Part shown: positions 16,812-24,873 of the stretch, piece after piece
Numbering within the stretch: the stretch's first letter is position 1
Layout: each line of letters opens with the position of its first letter
Assembly: GCF_903969135.1 (NCBI RefSeq)
Contig: NZ_LR824569.1
Location: forward strand, 1-64,000
Direction: 5' to 3'
DNA: 64,000 bases
Source: Chryseobacterium sp. JV274
GTDB taxonomy: Bacteria > Bacteroidota > Bacteroidia > Flavobacteriales > Weeksellaceae
Notes under the pieces: generated by a model
Database searches by the model: none
Told to the model about the DNA's origin: nothing
What the model saw: the letters and a program-made list of their open reading frames with translations, nothing else
Translations under genes and position numbers: made by a program

Positions 16812-16844
16812 GCCATTTTTAAATATAGAGAAGGTTATGCTTTT

Positions 16845-17177
16845 TTAATGTGATGAAGACACTGCCTTCAAGCCTACCACAGAGCCAATAAGCGTTACAA
16901 TAAAGAACACTCTCCAAAAACTTACAGGATCTTTAAAGAAAATAATTCCCATTAAAGCCGTTCCTACAGCGCCTATTCCTGTCCATACCGCATAAGCTGT
17001 TCCGATAGGTAAGGTCTGAGTAGCTTTGATCAGCAGAAGCATGCTGATAGTCATTGTGATCAGGAAGCCTGTATACCACAGGTACATCTCAGTTCCTGAT
17101 GTTTCTTTTGCCTTTCCCAGACATGATGCAAAGGCAACTTCAAATAATCCCGCGATAACTAATATTAACCAATTCAT
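16845..17177 (-). CDS. SMR family exporter, SugE/Gdx-like subtype
   Basis: The 110-residue protein has four membrane helices and the essential Glu13 in WLILVIAGLFEVAFA, which binds the exchanged proton and substrate in SMR proteins. GTAYAVWTGIGAVGTALMGI is the signature of the SugE/Gdx subtype, whose characterised members export guanidinium ions, in contrast to EmrE-type polyaromatic cation pumps. No guanidine riboswitch is visible upstream. A Crp/Fnr-like gene follows on the same strand upstream after about 230 bases of repeat, so they are not clearly in one operon. Confidence 0.87.
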   Translation of the reverse strand: MNWLILVIAGLFEVAFASCLGKAKETSGTEMYLWYTGFLITMTISMLLLIKATQTLPIGTAYAVWTGIGAVGTALMGIIFFKDPVSFWRVFFIVTLIGSVVGLKAVSSSH

Positions 17178-17269
17178 TTTTTTAAATTTTTCTACGGCAA
17201 AGTTCAGAATTTGAAAGGAGAAAAAATTTTACAATTGTTAAAAAATGAAAATGTAGAGAGAGTAAGAAA

Positions 17270-17393
17270 GGAAGATGGAGGCTGGAAGAAAGAAGTTATG
17301 ATAGCCTATTAAGAAATCTTGCTCAATTTTATTAATTAATGGGAATGCTTAGTAGTTATCATATGAGAAAATAACTTCCATCCTCCAGCTTCC
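17270..17393. repeat. Large intergenic inverted repeat
   Basis: GGAAGATGGAGGCTGGAAG (17270-17288) and CTTCCATCCTCCAGCTTCC (17375-17393) are inverted arms with two mismatches. Inside them GAAGTTAT/ATAACTTC and TATGATA/TATCATA extend the pairing. Such elements recur in flavobacterial intergenic regions. Confidence 0.65.
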
Positions 17394-17409
17394 ATTCTCA
17401 AAATCGGAA

Positions 17410-17973
17410 TTACTTTATTTCCGCCCGTATCCTGCTCAAACTCACCTGGGTAATGCCCAGATACGAAGCAATATACCCCAATTGAACTCTTTTAAGCAAA
17501 TCAGGTTGATAGGCTATAATATCCTTATAACGCTCCAAAGATGTTTTGAACTGTCTGGAAATAATCAGTTCTTCAGATTTTATCATCTCGGCTTCCGCTA
17601 GTTTTCGGCCCCAGTTGGCAATATGGATGTCTTCATTAAACAGTTTTCTGAGGCTTTCTGTTTCCATTCTGTACAGATCGCAGTCTTCCAGTAGTTCGAT
17701 GCTTTCATAACCGGGTTTGTCCTCCACATAGCTTTTCATAGAAAGAATGCACTGCCCTTCACTTCCAAACCAGAAGGTAATATCATTATCAGCCGTTGAA
17801 GAATAGGCACGCGCGATCCCTTTGCGGATAAAGTAGAGATAAGGAATCACCTTATCAGCTTCCATCAGGCAAAAACCTTTAGGATGAGAAATTTCAGTGA
17901 TGTGCTCTTTTAAACTGTTTTTTGATGTTTCAGGCAGGATGTAAATCTGATCGAGAATCTGGTCTATATTCAT
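17410..17973 (-). CDS. Crp/Fnr family transcriptional regulator
   Basis: The 187-residue protein has an N-terminal cyclic-nucleotide-binding-like beta barrel (GFCLMEADKVIPYLYFIRKG, ITFWFGSEGQCI) and a C-terminal winged helix ending RVQLGYIASYLGITQVSLSRIRAEI. The arrangement is typical of Bacteroidota Crp/Fnr-like regulators, most of which have no known ligand. No iron-sulphur Cys cluster is present. A 20-base inverted repeat covers its -7 element, which suggests autoregulation. It is divergent from era; the SMR exporter gene downstream may be a target. Confidence 0.88.
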   Translation of the reverse strand: MNIDQILDQIYILPETSKNSLKEHITEISHPKGFCLMEADKVIPYLYFIRKGIARAYSSTADNDITFWFGSEGQCILSMKSYVEDKPGYESIELLEDCDLYRMETESLRKLFNEDIHIANWGRKLAEAEMIKSEELIISRQFKTSLERYKDIIAYQPDLLKRVQLGYIASYLGITQVSLSRIRAEIK

Positions 17974-17984
17974 AAAGATGAATT

Positions 17985-18004
17985 CTAATATTCAAAAATA
18001 TTAG
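17985..18004 (-). promoter_or_regulatory. Promoter inside an inverted repeat, Crp/Fnr gene
   Basis: CTAATATT and AATATTAG are perfect 8-base arms around CAAA. On the minus strand the repeat contains TATTTTTG, a -7 element 20 bases from the ATG. A protein bound to the repeat would occlude the promoter. Confidence 0.5.
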
Positions 18005-18221
18005 TTTTAAGTAATGCAATACAAAATTATTTTATGGTTTTTGCAGAAAACAGAACTGGCAGGCTGGCTATGAAGTTAAAGCATTGATTGAAAAGGCCTG
18101 AGTTTGTGATTAAACCTAATATATATTCCTTAAATCCTTTTTTAAAACGAATGTAAAATCCAATAACTCTCTTTTTTCTTTTAAAAATTGAGATTAACCG
18201 TAAAGACCAATTTTGTTTTAG

Positions 18222-18229
18222 TAACTTTG
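18222..18229 (+). promoter_or_regulatory. era -7 promoter element
   Basis: TAACTTTG matches TAnnTTTG, 20 bases before the era ATG. The roughly 200 bases between this and the Crp/Fnr promoter hold no recognisable gene. Confidence 0.5.
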
Positions 18230-18249
18230 CAGTTCGTAATATTATTTTT

Positions 18250-19125
18250 ATGCACAAAGCTGGATTTGTAAATATAGTTGGAAAGCCCAATGCGGGAAAA
18301 TCGACCTTGCTCAACCAATTAATGGGTGAGAAATTGGCGATTGTAACGCAGAAAGCTCAGACAACCCGCCACAGAATTTTTGGTATTTATAATGAAGATG
18401 ACCTTCAGATCGTATTTTCTGATACTCCGGGAGTATTGGATCCAAAATACGGATTGCAGGAAAAAATGATGGATTTTGTAAAAGACTCTTTACAGGATGC
18501 CGATGTTTTCCTGTTTATTGTAGACGTTACCGACAAAGCGGAACCGTCAGAATTTTTAATTGATAAGCTGAATAAAATCCCTGTACCTGTACTTCTTTTA
18601 TTAAATAAAGTAGATCAGACTGATCAGGCAGGCCTTGAAAAATTAGTAGAAGACTGGCATAACAGAATTCCGAAAGCTGAAATTCTGCCTATTTCTGCTT
18701 TGAATGCTTTCAATACAGAGGTTATTTTACCTAAAATAAAATCTTTACTTCCTGAAAATCCTCCTTACTACGATAAAGATCAGTACACGGATAAGCCTGA
18801 AAGATTCTTTGTAAACGAAGCAATACGTGAGAAAATCCTTTTGAATTATGATAAGGAAATTCCATATTCGGTAGAAGTAGTGACTGAGCAGTTCAAAGAG
18901 AAAGAAGGAATTATCTTCATAGATTCTATTATTTATGTGGAAAGAGATACTCAGAAAGGAATTATTATCGGGCACAAAGGAGAAGCAATCAAGAAAGTGG
19001 GAACTGAAGCAAGATTAGATCTGGAAAAGTTTTTCACCAAAAAAATTCATTTAAACTTATTTGTAAAAGTGAAAAAAGACTGGAGAAAGAACGACAGAGA
19101 TCTTAAAAATTTCGGTTACCGATAA
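18250..19125 (+). CDS. era: GTPase Era
   Basis: Era is a conserved GTPase that binds the 3' end of 16S rRNA and helps 30S subunit maturation. The 291-residue protein has the full layout: G1 GKPNAGKST at residues 11-19, the T of QTTRHR, G3 DTPG, G4 NKVD and G5-like ISALN in the N-terminal G domain, then a C-terminal type II KH domain with IIIGHKGEAIKKVGTEAR. Length and motif order are standard. It is followed by the DoxX gene after 66 bases, possibly in the same transcript. Confidence 0.97.
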   Translation: MHKAGFVNIVGKPNAGKSTLLNQLMGEKLAIVTQKAQTTRHRIFGIYNEDDLQIVFSDTPGVLDPKYGLQEKMMDFVKDSLQDADVFLFIVDVTDKAEPSEFLIDKLNKIPVPVLLLLNKVDQTDQAGLEKLVEDWHNRIPKAEILPISALNAFNTEVILPKIKSLLPENPPYYDKDQYTDKPERFFVNEAIREKILLNYDKEIPYSVEVVTEQFKEKEGIIFIDSIIYVERDTQKGIIIGHKGEAIKKVGTEARLDLEKFFTKKIHLNLFVKVKKDWRKNDRDLKNFGYR

Positions 19126-19191
19126 ACTAAAACGGCTGTAACCCCGTTGTATTAAAAGATTTTTATTACCTTAGTATAAATTTTTTAGTAA

Positions 19192-19620
19192 ATGAACTAT
19201 AATAATTCAAATTGGAGCTCAATACCTAAAGATATTATTTTATTAGCAGTGAGAGTATTTGTTGGTTTTGCAATGCTGTCTCATGGCTTTCCAAAACTTC
19301 AGATGCTGTTGGCGGGCGGTAAAATTGAATTTTTCGATTTTATGGGACTCGGGCCTCAGATATCTTTGATTCTTACGGTTTTTGCTGAATTTGTTTGTTC
19401 AATACTCCTTATATTAGGGCTTTTTACAAGAGTTGCTTTAGGTTTTCTGATTTTTACCATGATCATTGCTGCTTTTGCAGTACATGGCGCAGATCCTTTT
19501 GAGAAAAGAGAAATGGCGCTAATCTATCTTTCCGTTTATCTTTTGCTCATGGTAATAGGAGCTGGAAAAGTTTCGGTGGATCATATGATAGAAAGAAGAA
19601 AAAGAGCTTCAGACTGGTAA
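19192..19620 (+). CDS. DoxX family membrane protein
   Basis: The 142-residue protein has four predicted membrane helices and the DoxX pattern: ILLAVRVFVGFAMLSHGFPK in the first helix, GLGPQISLILTVFAEFVCSI in the second, ILGLFTRVALGFLIFTMIIA in the third and YLSVYLLLMVIGAGKVSVDH in the fourth. DoxX-like proteins sit in the inner membrane; most have no known reaction, though some are linked to quinone or thiol redox stress. A terminator follows. Confidence 0.88.
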   Translation: MNYNNSNWSSIPKDIILLAVRVFVGFAMLSHGFPKLQMLLAGGKIEFFDFMGLGPQISLILTVFAEFVCSILLILGLFTRVALGFLIFTMIIAAFAVHGADPFEKREMALIYLSVYLLLMVIGAGKVSVDHMIERRKRASDW

Positions 19621-19652
19621 TCTTACAATAAAAACAATACACAATAAAAAGA

Positions 19653-19684
19653 AAGGCACTTCAGAAAATGAGGTGCCTTTTCTG
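19653..19684. terminator. Terminator between doxX and the double-glycine peptide gene
   Basis: Stem AAAGGCACTTCA / TGAGGTGCCTTT has one mismatch and is flanked by an A-run and a T-run. It can serve both converging genes. Confidence 0.75.
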
Positions 19685-19687
19685 TTC

Positions 19688-19840
19688 TTAATAATTGCAG
19701 TTAGGTAAGCATTCCCAGATAGGAGCACCGCTTGGAGTTTTTCCTACTCTGCAAGCCATGTATCCTGGATCACATAATGGTGCATTTCCTCCTTTAATTG
19801 TTTTCAAATTGCTCTTTGATAATTTTCTTAAATTTTTCAT
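19688..19840 (-). CDS. Double-glycine leader peptide (bacteriocin-like protein)
   Basis: A 50-codon ORF on the minus strand encodes MKNLRKLSKSNLKTIKGG followed by a 32-residue, Cys- and Pro-rich mature part with Cys23, Cys30, Cys44 and Cys48. The leader, with regularly spaced Leu and a GG at residues 17-18, is the type cleaved by C39-peptidase ABC transporters. Very similar short proteins are common in Chryseobacterium and are annotated as bacteriocin-like. No transporter, immunity or modification gene is nearby. The ORF has a convergent terminator and a near-consensus -7 element (TACTTTTA on the minus strand, 19863-19870). Function, whether antimicrobial, signalling or otherwise, is unknown. 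Confidence 0.8.
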   Translation of the reverse strand: MKNLRKLSKSNLKTIKGGNAPLCDPGYMACRVGKTPSGAPIWECLPNCNY

Positions 19841-19958
19841 ACTATTTTAATTTGTAAGATAAAAGTAATGAAAAAATAAATATGACACCAAAAAGAGTCT
19901 TATTTTTTAGTGTTAGAAATTTGTTAAAATTTACTACATTCGTAGAAAATGAATTTAT

Positions 19959-22361
19959 ATGAAGATAAAACTGACTATTTGCCTTTTGGCATTTCTCAAT
20001 TTTTATGATGCTCAGGAAAATATTACTTACCAGAAACCTTCTGCTGAGATTTTAAAATTGGCAGATTATCAAAGACCTCCAAGTGTTCTGATGAACAGCA
20101 AAAAAGACTGGGTAGTTTTTACTTATCGTCCAACATATAAAACACTGGAAGATCTCAGCCAGAGTGAAATGAAGCTTGGTGGGCTTAGAATCAATCCGGT
20201 TACCAATATCTCAAGCAGTATGACCTACTCAAATAATCTGAAAATCAGAAAGATCAATGATAAAAATGAGATTCAGGTAAAAAACCTGCCTTCCAATCCG
20301 AAAATTGCCTATGTTTCGTTTTCGCCGGATGAAAAGAAACTGGCTTTTACCAATACAACAAATAAAGGAGTAGAGCTTTGGATGGTAGATATGGAAACAG
20401 CTTCTGCAAAAAAAATTACAGCTGATAATCTGAATGCCAACTTGGGAATGCCTTACGTATGGTATAATGACTCTCAAAGTTTCCTGATCAGAACACTTCC
20501 ACAAAACAGACCCGCTCTTATAGATGCAGCCAAAGACCTTCCAACAGGCCCGATTGTTTCAACGGCGGATGGTAAAGTTTCTCAGAACAGAACTTATCAG
20601 GATCTTTTGAAAAACCCTCAGGACGAAAAAAACTTTGAAACACTTACTGCCTCTGAAATTTATAATGTAGATCTTACAGGAAATCTTAAGAAATTAAAAG
20701 ATCAGGATATGTATGCCGGCTTGAGTTTTTCTCCAGACGGAAATTATCTGATGGCTACAACCATTAAAAAGCCGTTTTCCTATATCGTTCCGCTCAACAG
20801 GTTTCCATCAACAACGGTTATATATGATATGAAAGGAAATGCTGTAAAAACAGTGAATGAAGTTCCTTTGAATGAAATCATGCCGAAAGGGTTCTCCTCT
20901 GTAAGAACCGGAAAAAGAGATATGGCATGGAGAAGTGATGCTCCTGCTACTCTTACCTTTGCTGAAGCTTTGGATGGAGGAGATCAGTCTAAAACAGCGG
21001 ACTACAGAGACGAAATATTTACCTGGGAAGCCCCATTTGCAGCAGCTCCAAAATCTTTCTTCAAAACAAAGCAGAGATATGATGATGTAGTTTGGACTAA
21101 TGATCATTATGCTATTGTTTCTGAAGGCTGGTATGACACAAGAAATACAAAATCTTACCTTATAGATACTAATAACGGGGAATCTAAAGTTTTTGATGAC
21201 AGAAATTATCAGGATGTTTACAGTGATCCTGGAAATTTTAACACAACGAAAAACCAATATGGAAGATATGTAATAGATATGAAAGGAGGAAAAGCTTACC
21301 TGATCGGAGATGGATTTACTAAAGACGGACAGCATCCTTTTATTGATGAAATGGATGTGAAATCACTGAAAAAGAAAAGACTTTATACCTCTAATGTAAA
21401 AAACGGTAAAGAAGAGATTATTGATATTCTTAATGCTTCAAAGGGTGAAATTCTTACTACTCAACAGTCACCAAGTCTTTATCCTAATTATTTCAAAAAG
21501 AATATTAAATCTAATAAGGCAGAAGCTGTAACTAACTTCGCAAACCCCTTTGAAAGTATCAAAGACGTTTACAAAGAAGTGATTACTTACAAAAGAAATG
21601 ATGGGGTGACTTTAACGGGAACTCTTTATCTTCCTGCCAATTACGACAGAAAAGCGAAAAAAGAGAAGCTTCCGTTGCTGATTTGGGCATATCCTACCGA
21701 ATATAAAGATAAAAATACAGCAGGACAGAATACCCAAAATCCTAACGACTTTACATTCCCGTATTACGGATCTTTTGTATACTGGACCACTAAAGGATAT
21801 GCTGTTCTGGATGATGCTGCTTTCCCGATTATTGGGGAAGGAAAAACAGAGCCTAATGATACTTTCATCCCTCAGTTGGTAGCAAATGCTGCTGCGGCAA
21901 TTGATGCAGTGGATCATCTGGGATATATTGACAGGAAGAAAGTAGCTGTAGGAGGACATTCTTACGGTGCTTTTATGACTGCAAACCTTTTGACACATTC
22001 AAACCTTTTTGCATGTGGTATTGCAAGAAGTGGAGCTTACAACAGAACTTTGACGCCATTCGGATTCCAGAGTGAGCAGAGAAATTACTGGGATGTTCCG
22101 GAGATTTACAACACAATGTCTCCGTTTATGAATGCTGATAAAATGAAAACACCGCTTCTTCTGATTCACGGTGATGCAGATAACAACCCCGGAACTTTCA
22201 CCTTACAGACTGAAAGATACTTCCAGGCATTGAAAAATCTGGGTGCTCCGGTAAAAATGGTTCTTCTTCCAAAAGAAGCCCACGGATATCAGGCTAAAGA
22301 AAATATCTTACACCTTTTATGGGAACAGGATCAGTTTCTTGAAAAGTGTTTGAAGAAATAA
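19959..22361 (+). CDS. Exported S9 family peptidase, glutamyl endopeptidase (S9D)-like
   Basis: The 800-residue protein has a signal peptide (MKIKLTICLLAFLNFYDA), a beta-propeller-like region with repeats such as YVSFSPDEKKLAFTN and LSFSPDGNYLMATT, and a C-terminal alpha/beta hydrolase. The catalytic triad is visible: Ser in VGGHSYGAFMTANLL, Asp in LIHGDADNNPGTF and His in PKEAHGY. CGIARSGAYNRTLTPFGFQS is nearly diagnostic of the S9D subfamily, whose plant member is the chloroplast glutamyl endopeptidase. It is likely periplasmic or secreted and degrades peptides, with a preference for Glu if the analogy holds. It is monocistronic and followed by a strong terminator. Confidence 0.92.
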   Translation: MKIKLTICLLAFLNFYDAQENITYQKPSAEILKLADYQRPPSVLMNSKKDWVVFTYRPTYKTLEDLSQSEMKLGGLRINPVTNISSSMTYSNNLKIRKINDKNEIQVKNLPSNPKIAYVSFSPDEKKLAFTNTTNKGVELWMVDMETASAKKITADNLNANLGMPYVWYNDSQSFLIRTLPQNRPALIDAAKDLPTGPIVSTADGKVSQNRTYQDLLKNPQDEKNFETLTASEIYNVDLTGNLKKLKDQDMYAGLSFSPDGNYLMATTIKKPFSYIVPLNRFPSTTVIYDMKGNAVKTVNEVPLNEIMPKGFSSVRTGKRDMAWRSDAPATLTFAEALDGGDQSKTADYRDEIFTWEAPFAAAPKSFFKTKQRYDDVVWTNDHYAIVSEGWYDTRNTKSYLIDTNNGESKVFDDRNYQDVYSDPGNFNTTKNQYGRYVIDMKGGKAYLIGDGFTKDGQHPFIDEMDVKSLKKKRLYTSNVKNGKEEIIDILNASKGEILTTQQSPSLYPNYFKKNIKSNKAEAVTNFANPFESIKDVYKEVITYKRNDGVTLTGTLYLPANYDRKAKKEKLPLLIWAYPTEYKDKNTAGQNTQNPNDFTFPYYGSFVYWTTKGYAVLDDAAFPIIGEGKTEPNDTFIPQLVANAAAAIDAVDHLGYIDRKKVAVGGHSYGAFMTANLLTHSNLFACGIARSGAYNRTLTPFGFQSEQRNYWDVPEIYNTMSPFMNADKMKTPLLLIHGDADNNPGTFTLQTERYFQALKNLGAPVKMVLLPKEAHGYQAKENILHLLWEQDQFLEKCLKK

Positions 22362-22366
22362 ATTAC

Positions 22367-22402
22367 AAAAGAGACTGTTTATCACAAACAGTCTCTTTTT
22401 TT
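22367..22402 (+). terminator. S9D peptidase gene terminator
   Basis: A perfect 14-bp stem AAAAGAGACTGTTT / AAACAGTCTCTTTT with a 5-base loop is followed by a T-run. Confidence 0.88.
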
Positions 22403-22532
22403 GATTAAAAAATATAATAAGGAAGTTAAAGGTATTAATTAAAACTTTATAGAACATCGCACTAAGCTTTTACTTAAAGCGCGACTCATCTTAATAATCT
22501 TACTTTCTTAATAGACCTTAATGGTTGAAATA

Positions 22533-23222
22533 TTAAAGATGTTTCAGGATTTCATCAACACTCTTAAGCTCCATAAAATTCGGATGCTCCAGATTGACAT
22601 CATGCTGTTCATGACTCCATGTGACATGATAAGGAATATGAGCTGCAAAACCTCCGATTTCCAATACCGGCAGAACGTCTGATTTTATAGAATTTCCGAG
22701 CATCAGGAAGTTTTCGGGTTTGCAGTCCAGATGTTTCAGAAGTTTTTTATAATCATTTTCTTTTTTATCACTCATGATCTCGATATGATGGAAATAGTCC
22801 TGTAATCCTGAATTTTTCAATTTACGCTCCTGATCCAGAAGATCTCCTTTTGTAGCCACAACCAGTCTGTATTTTCCCTTTAACCTTTCAAGAGTCTCTG
22901 TAACTCCATCTAATAGTTCAATAGGTTTTTGAAGAAGTTTCTGACCCAGCTGGATAGTTTTGTTTACCAGCTCCAACGAAGCAGTGTTATTGGATACCCT
23001 GCCAATGGTTTCAATCATACAAAGCATAAATCCTTTTACTCCATAACCGTACAGATGGAGATTCTGCATTTCTGTTTTAAATAATTCCTGTGATACCGAA
23101 TGTTGTGGAAGATAATCCTCAAGCAGCATACAGAACTCTTTTTCTGCCTCCTGAAAATAAGGTTCATTAATCCAAAGAGTATCATCTGCATCAAAGGCAA
23201 TCGTAGTAATATGATTATTCAT
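22533..23222 (-). CDS. HAD family hydrolase
   Basis: The 229-residue protein has HAD motif I in ITTIAFDADDTLWINEPYF, a helical C1 cap, motif II in RLVVATKGD, and motifs III and IV in KKLLKHLDCKPENFLMLGNS plus DVLPVLEIGGFAAHIP. It resembles phosphoglycolate-phosphatase-like or haloacid dehalogenase-like proteins of about 230 residues. The substrate is unknown. The start is ATG 23222; the longer frame would need a TTG at 23249. It is divergent from a Crp/Fnr regulator gene, with 76 bases between the two starts. Confidence 0.85.
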   Translation of the reverse strand: MNNHITTIAFDADDTLWINEPYFQEAEKEFCMLLEDYLPQHSVSQELFKTEMQNLHLYGYGVKGFMLCMIETIGRVSNNTASLELVNKTIQLGQKLLQKPIELLDGVTETLERLKGKYRLVVATKGDLLDQERKLKNSGLQDYFHHIEIMSDKKENDYKKLLKHLDCKPENFLMLGNSIKSDVLPVLEIGGFAAHIPYHVTWSHEQHDVNLEHPNFMELKSVDEILKHL

Positions 23223-23277
23223 TTTTGTTTTGTAATTTTCTGTTCGCAAAATTCAGTATAAAAATTCAATAAGCAAA

Positions 23278-23289
23278 GGACATTTGTCC
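23278..23289 (+). promoter_or_regulatory. GGACA-TT-TGTCC palindrome before a Crp/Fnr gene
   Basis: A perfect 5-base inverted repeat with a 2-base centre lies 9 bases before the ATG at 23299. Its central CATTTG also resembles the end of a -7 element. This is a plausible autoregulatory operator, inferred only from symmetry and position. Confidence 0.4.
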
Positions 23290-23298
23290 CGGGTAAAT

Positions 23299-23862
23299 AT
23301 GTTAAGGACAAATCAGACATTTTTAAACTATCTTGACGAGCTGTATGAAAAACAGAAGGGTAGTGATGATATTACATTAAAATCTTTTTCTGCAGGGAAT
23401 AAAATATTAATACAGGATCATCAGCCTTCCCATGTAATGTTGATTAAAAAAGGGATTGTCAAATGTTATTTCGTTGAAGAGAACGGGAAAGAATATATTG
23501 TAGAATTTCTCGGAAGTGGGGAAGTGATAGGAGAAGTGGAGCTTATTAAGAATATAAACTGTCTGTGTACTATTGAAACGCTCACAGAAGCTACGGTGTA
23601 TGCCGTAAAGATTCCTGCTTTCAGGTCTTTGATTAAAAACGATCTTGTCCTAAACAATCTTCTTTTAGAGTCTTTCGCGGAACGGATTATCAATACTTCC
23701 AGCAGGGCTTCTTATCAGCAGTTATATACAGTAGAACATACTTTAAAACAGCTGTTGCAAATGCAGTCTAAGCAGGATATTCAGATATCAAAAGAAGATA
23801 TGGCGGCCTATCTCGGAATCACAGTAAGGAGCTTGAATAGAATCTTGAAGGATTTGAAATAG
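23299..23862 (+). CDS. Crp/Fnr family transcriptional regulator
   Basis: The 187-residue protein has the cyclic-nucleotide-binding barrel (SFSAGNKILIQDHQPSHVML, KKGIVKCYFVEENGKEYIVE, FLGSGEVIGEVELI) and a C-terminal winged helix (QISKEDMAAYLGITVRSLNR). The RSLNRIL recognition helix resembles Crp, and GEVIGEVELI resembles the cAMP pocket GELIGELSL, but the critical Arg-Ser pair is not present, so cAMP binding is doubtful. I use ATG 23299; the longer frame needs a TTG inside the palindrome. It is divergent from the HAD gene. Confidence 0.88.
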   Translation: MLRTNQTFLNYLDELYEKQKGSDDITLKSFSAGNKILIQDHQPSHVMLIKKGIVKCYFVEENGKEYIVEFLGSGEVIGEVELIKNINCLCTIETLTEATVYAVKIPAFRSLIKNDLVLNNLLLESFAERIINTSSRASYQQLYTVEHTLKQLLQMQSKQDIQISKEDMAAYLGITVRSLNRILKDLK

Positions 23863-24209
23863 TTTTGTTTGGAAAATTGCAAAGACTCAAAGTTTTTTTT
23901 AATTCCTATTTTTAATTTTAATACACAGGAAAATCAAATATTTTCAGCAAGTTGAAGAAATTGTGCCCTTCTTTTTAATTATAATCTGCTTAATTAGTAA
24001 GTGATTAAAAAATAAACACTGTTCAATTTTATCAGAGATAAAATCTTTGCGCCTTAAAAATATTAGATCTTTCAATTCCATTGCGCCTTTGCGTATTCTA
24101 ATAGGATTTTTTTTAAAGATTAATAATATTTTCAAGGGGTTGTTTGTTGTAAATATTAAAATTTGATAATTTGCGTATGATTTAAATGGGGTGTGTTTTA
24201 AAAATTTAT
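23863..24209. repeat. AT-rich intergenic region with TTGCGCCTT repeats
   Basis: No credible gene is present. CTTTGCGCCTTAAA near 24045-24058 and TTGCGCCTTTGCG at 24081-24093 are copies of one word about 35 bases apart, which looks like the remains of a dispersed intergenic repeat. The rest is poly-A/T rich. Confidence 0.45.
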
Positions 24210-24217
24210 TATTTTTG
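24210..24217 (+). promoter_or_regulatory. -7 promoter element of the GNAT gene
   Basis: TATTTTTG fits TAnnTTTG, 26 bases before the ATG. Confidence 0.45.
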
Positions 24218-24243
24218 TATAAAATTAGGTTGAATATTCATCA

Positions 24244-24747
24244 ATGGAAAAATTAAAGTTCAGAAATGCTGAGTTGGCAGATTTAAATAAAATCGTAGCC
24301 ATATATAATTCAACAATTGCTTCAAGAATGGTTACTGCAGATATGGAAGAAGTCTCTGTAGAAAGCAAACTAAAGTGGTTTGAAGAACATAATCCTCAGA
24401 CAAGACCACTTTGGGTGGTTGAAGATGAACAAAGTGACATTATCGGATGGGTAAGCTTCAGTTCATTCCATGAGAGAGCAGCATACAACGGAACGGTGGA
24501 AGTAAGCATTTATCTGGATGAAACCTGCAGAGGAAAAGGATATGGTAAAACAATTCTTCAGTACTGTATTGATAATGCAGGGAAATTCGGAGTGAAAAAT
24601 CTTGTAGCTCTCATTTTCCTTCATAATGAGCCAAGTTTGAAACTGTTCAGGCATTTCGGATTTGAAGATTGGGGAAGCCTTCCTAATGTAGCCATTCTGG
24701 ATGGCGTTGAGAGAAGTCTGAAGATTTTAGGAAAGAGAATAGATTGA
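24244..24747 (+). CDS. GNAT N-acetyltransferase (phosphinothricin acetyltransferase-like)
   Basis: The 167-residue protein has the GNAT core: KFRNAELADLNKIVAIYNST at the N-terminus, WVVEDEQSDIIGWVSFSSF, VEVSIYLDETCRGKGYGKTI with the acetyl-CoA-binding R/QxxGxG/A motif A, and FLHNEPSLKLFRHFGFEDWG as motif B. The order and the early IYNST resemble the Pat/Bar-type family that acetylates phosphinothricin or methionine derivatives. The actual substrate is unknown. It is monocistronic with its own promoter element and terminator. Confidence 0.87.
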   Translation: MEKLKFRNAELADLNKIVAIYNSTIASRMVTADMEEVSVESKLKWFEEHNPQTRPLWVVEDEQSDIIGWVSFSSFHERAAYNGTVEVSIYLDETCRGKGYGKTILQYCIDNAGKFGVKNLVALIFLHNEPSLKLFRHFGFEDWGSLPNVAILDGVERSLKILGKRID

Positions 24748-24833
24748 TGCACTTATATGGTAAAAAAATCTGCGTAATCAATAAGATCTGCGAGAGAATA
24801 TAGATCAATGCTTTATTACAAATTAACGAATAT

Positions 24834-24870
24834 AAAAAAAGCTGTTTCAAATACTGAAACAGCTTTTTTA
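24834..24870. terminator. Terminator between GNAT and MATE genes
   Basis: Stem AGCTGTTTCA / TGAAACAGCT lies between an A7 and a T6 run. It is usable in both directions. Confidence 0.88.
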
Positions 24871-24873
24871 TTT

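Noticed and set aside
17178..17409. A guanidine riboswitch upstream of the SugE/Gdx-like exporter.
   Set aside because: The interval is filled by a repeat-type inverted element; the conserved ykkC or mini-ykkC words are not visible.
18018..18190. A gene fragment between the Crp/Fnr and era genes.
   Set aside because: The minus-strand frame that spans it overlaps the start of era, lacks motifs and contains no start context.
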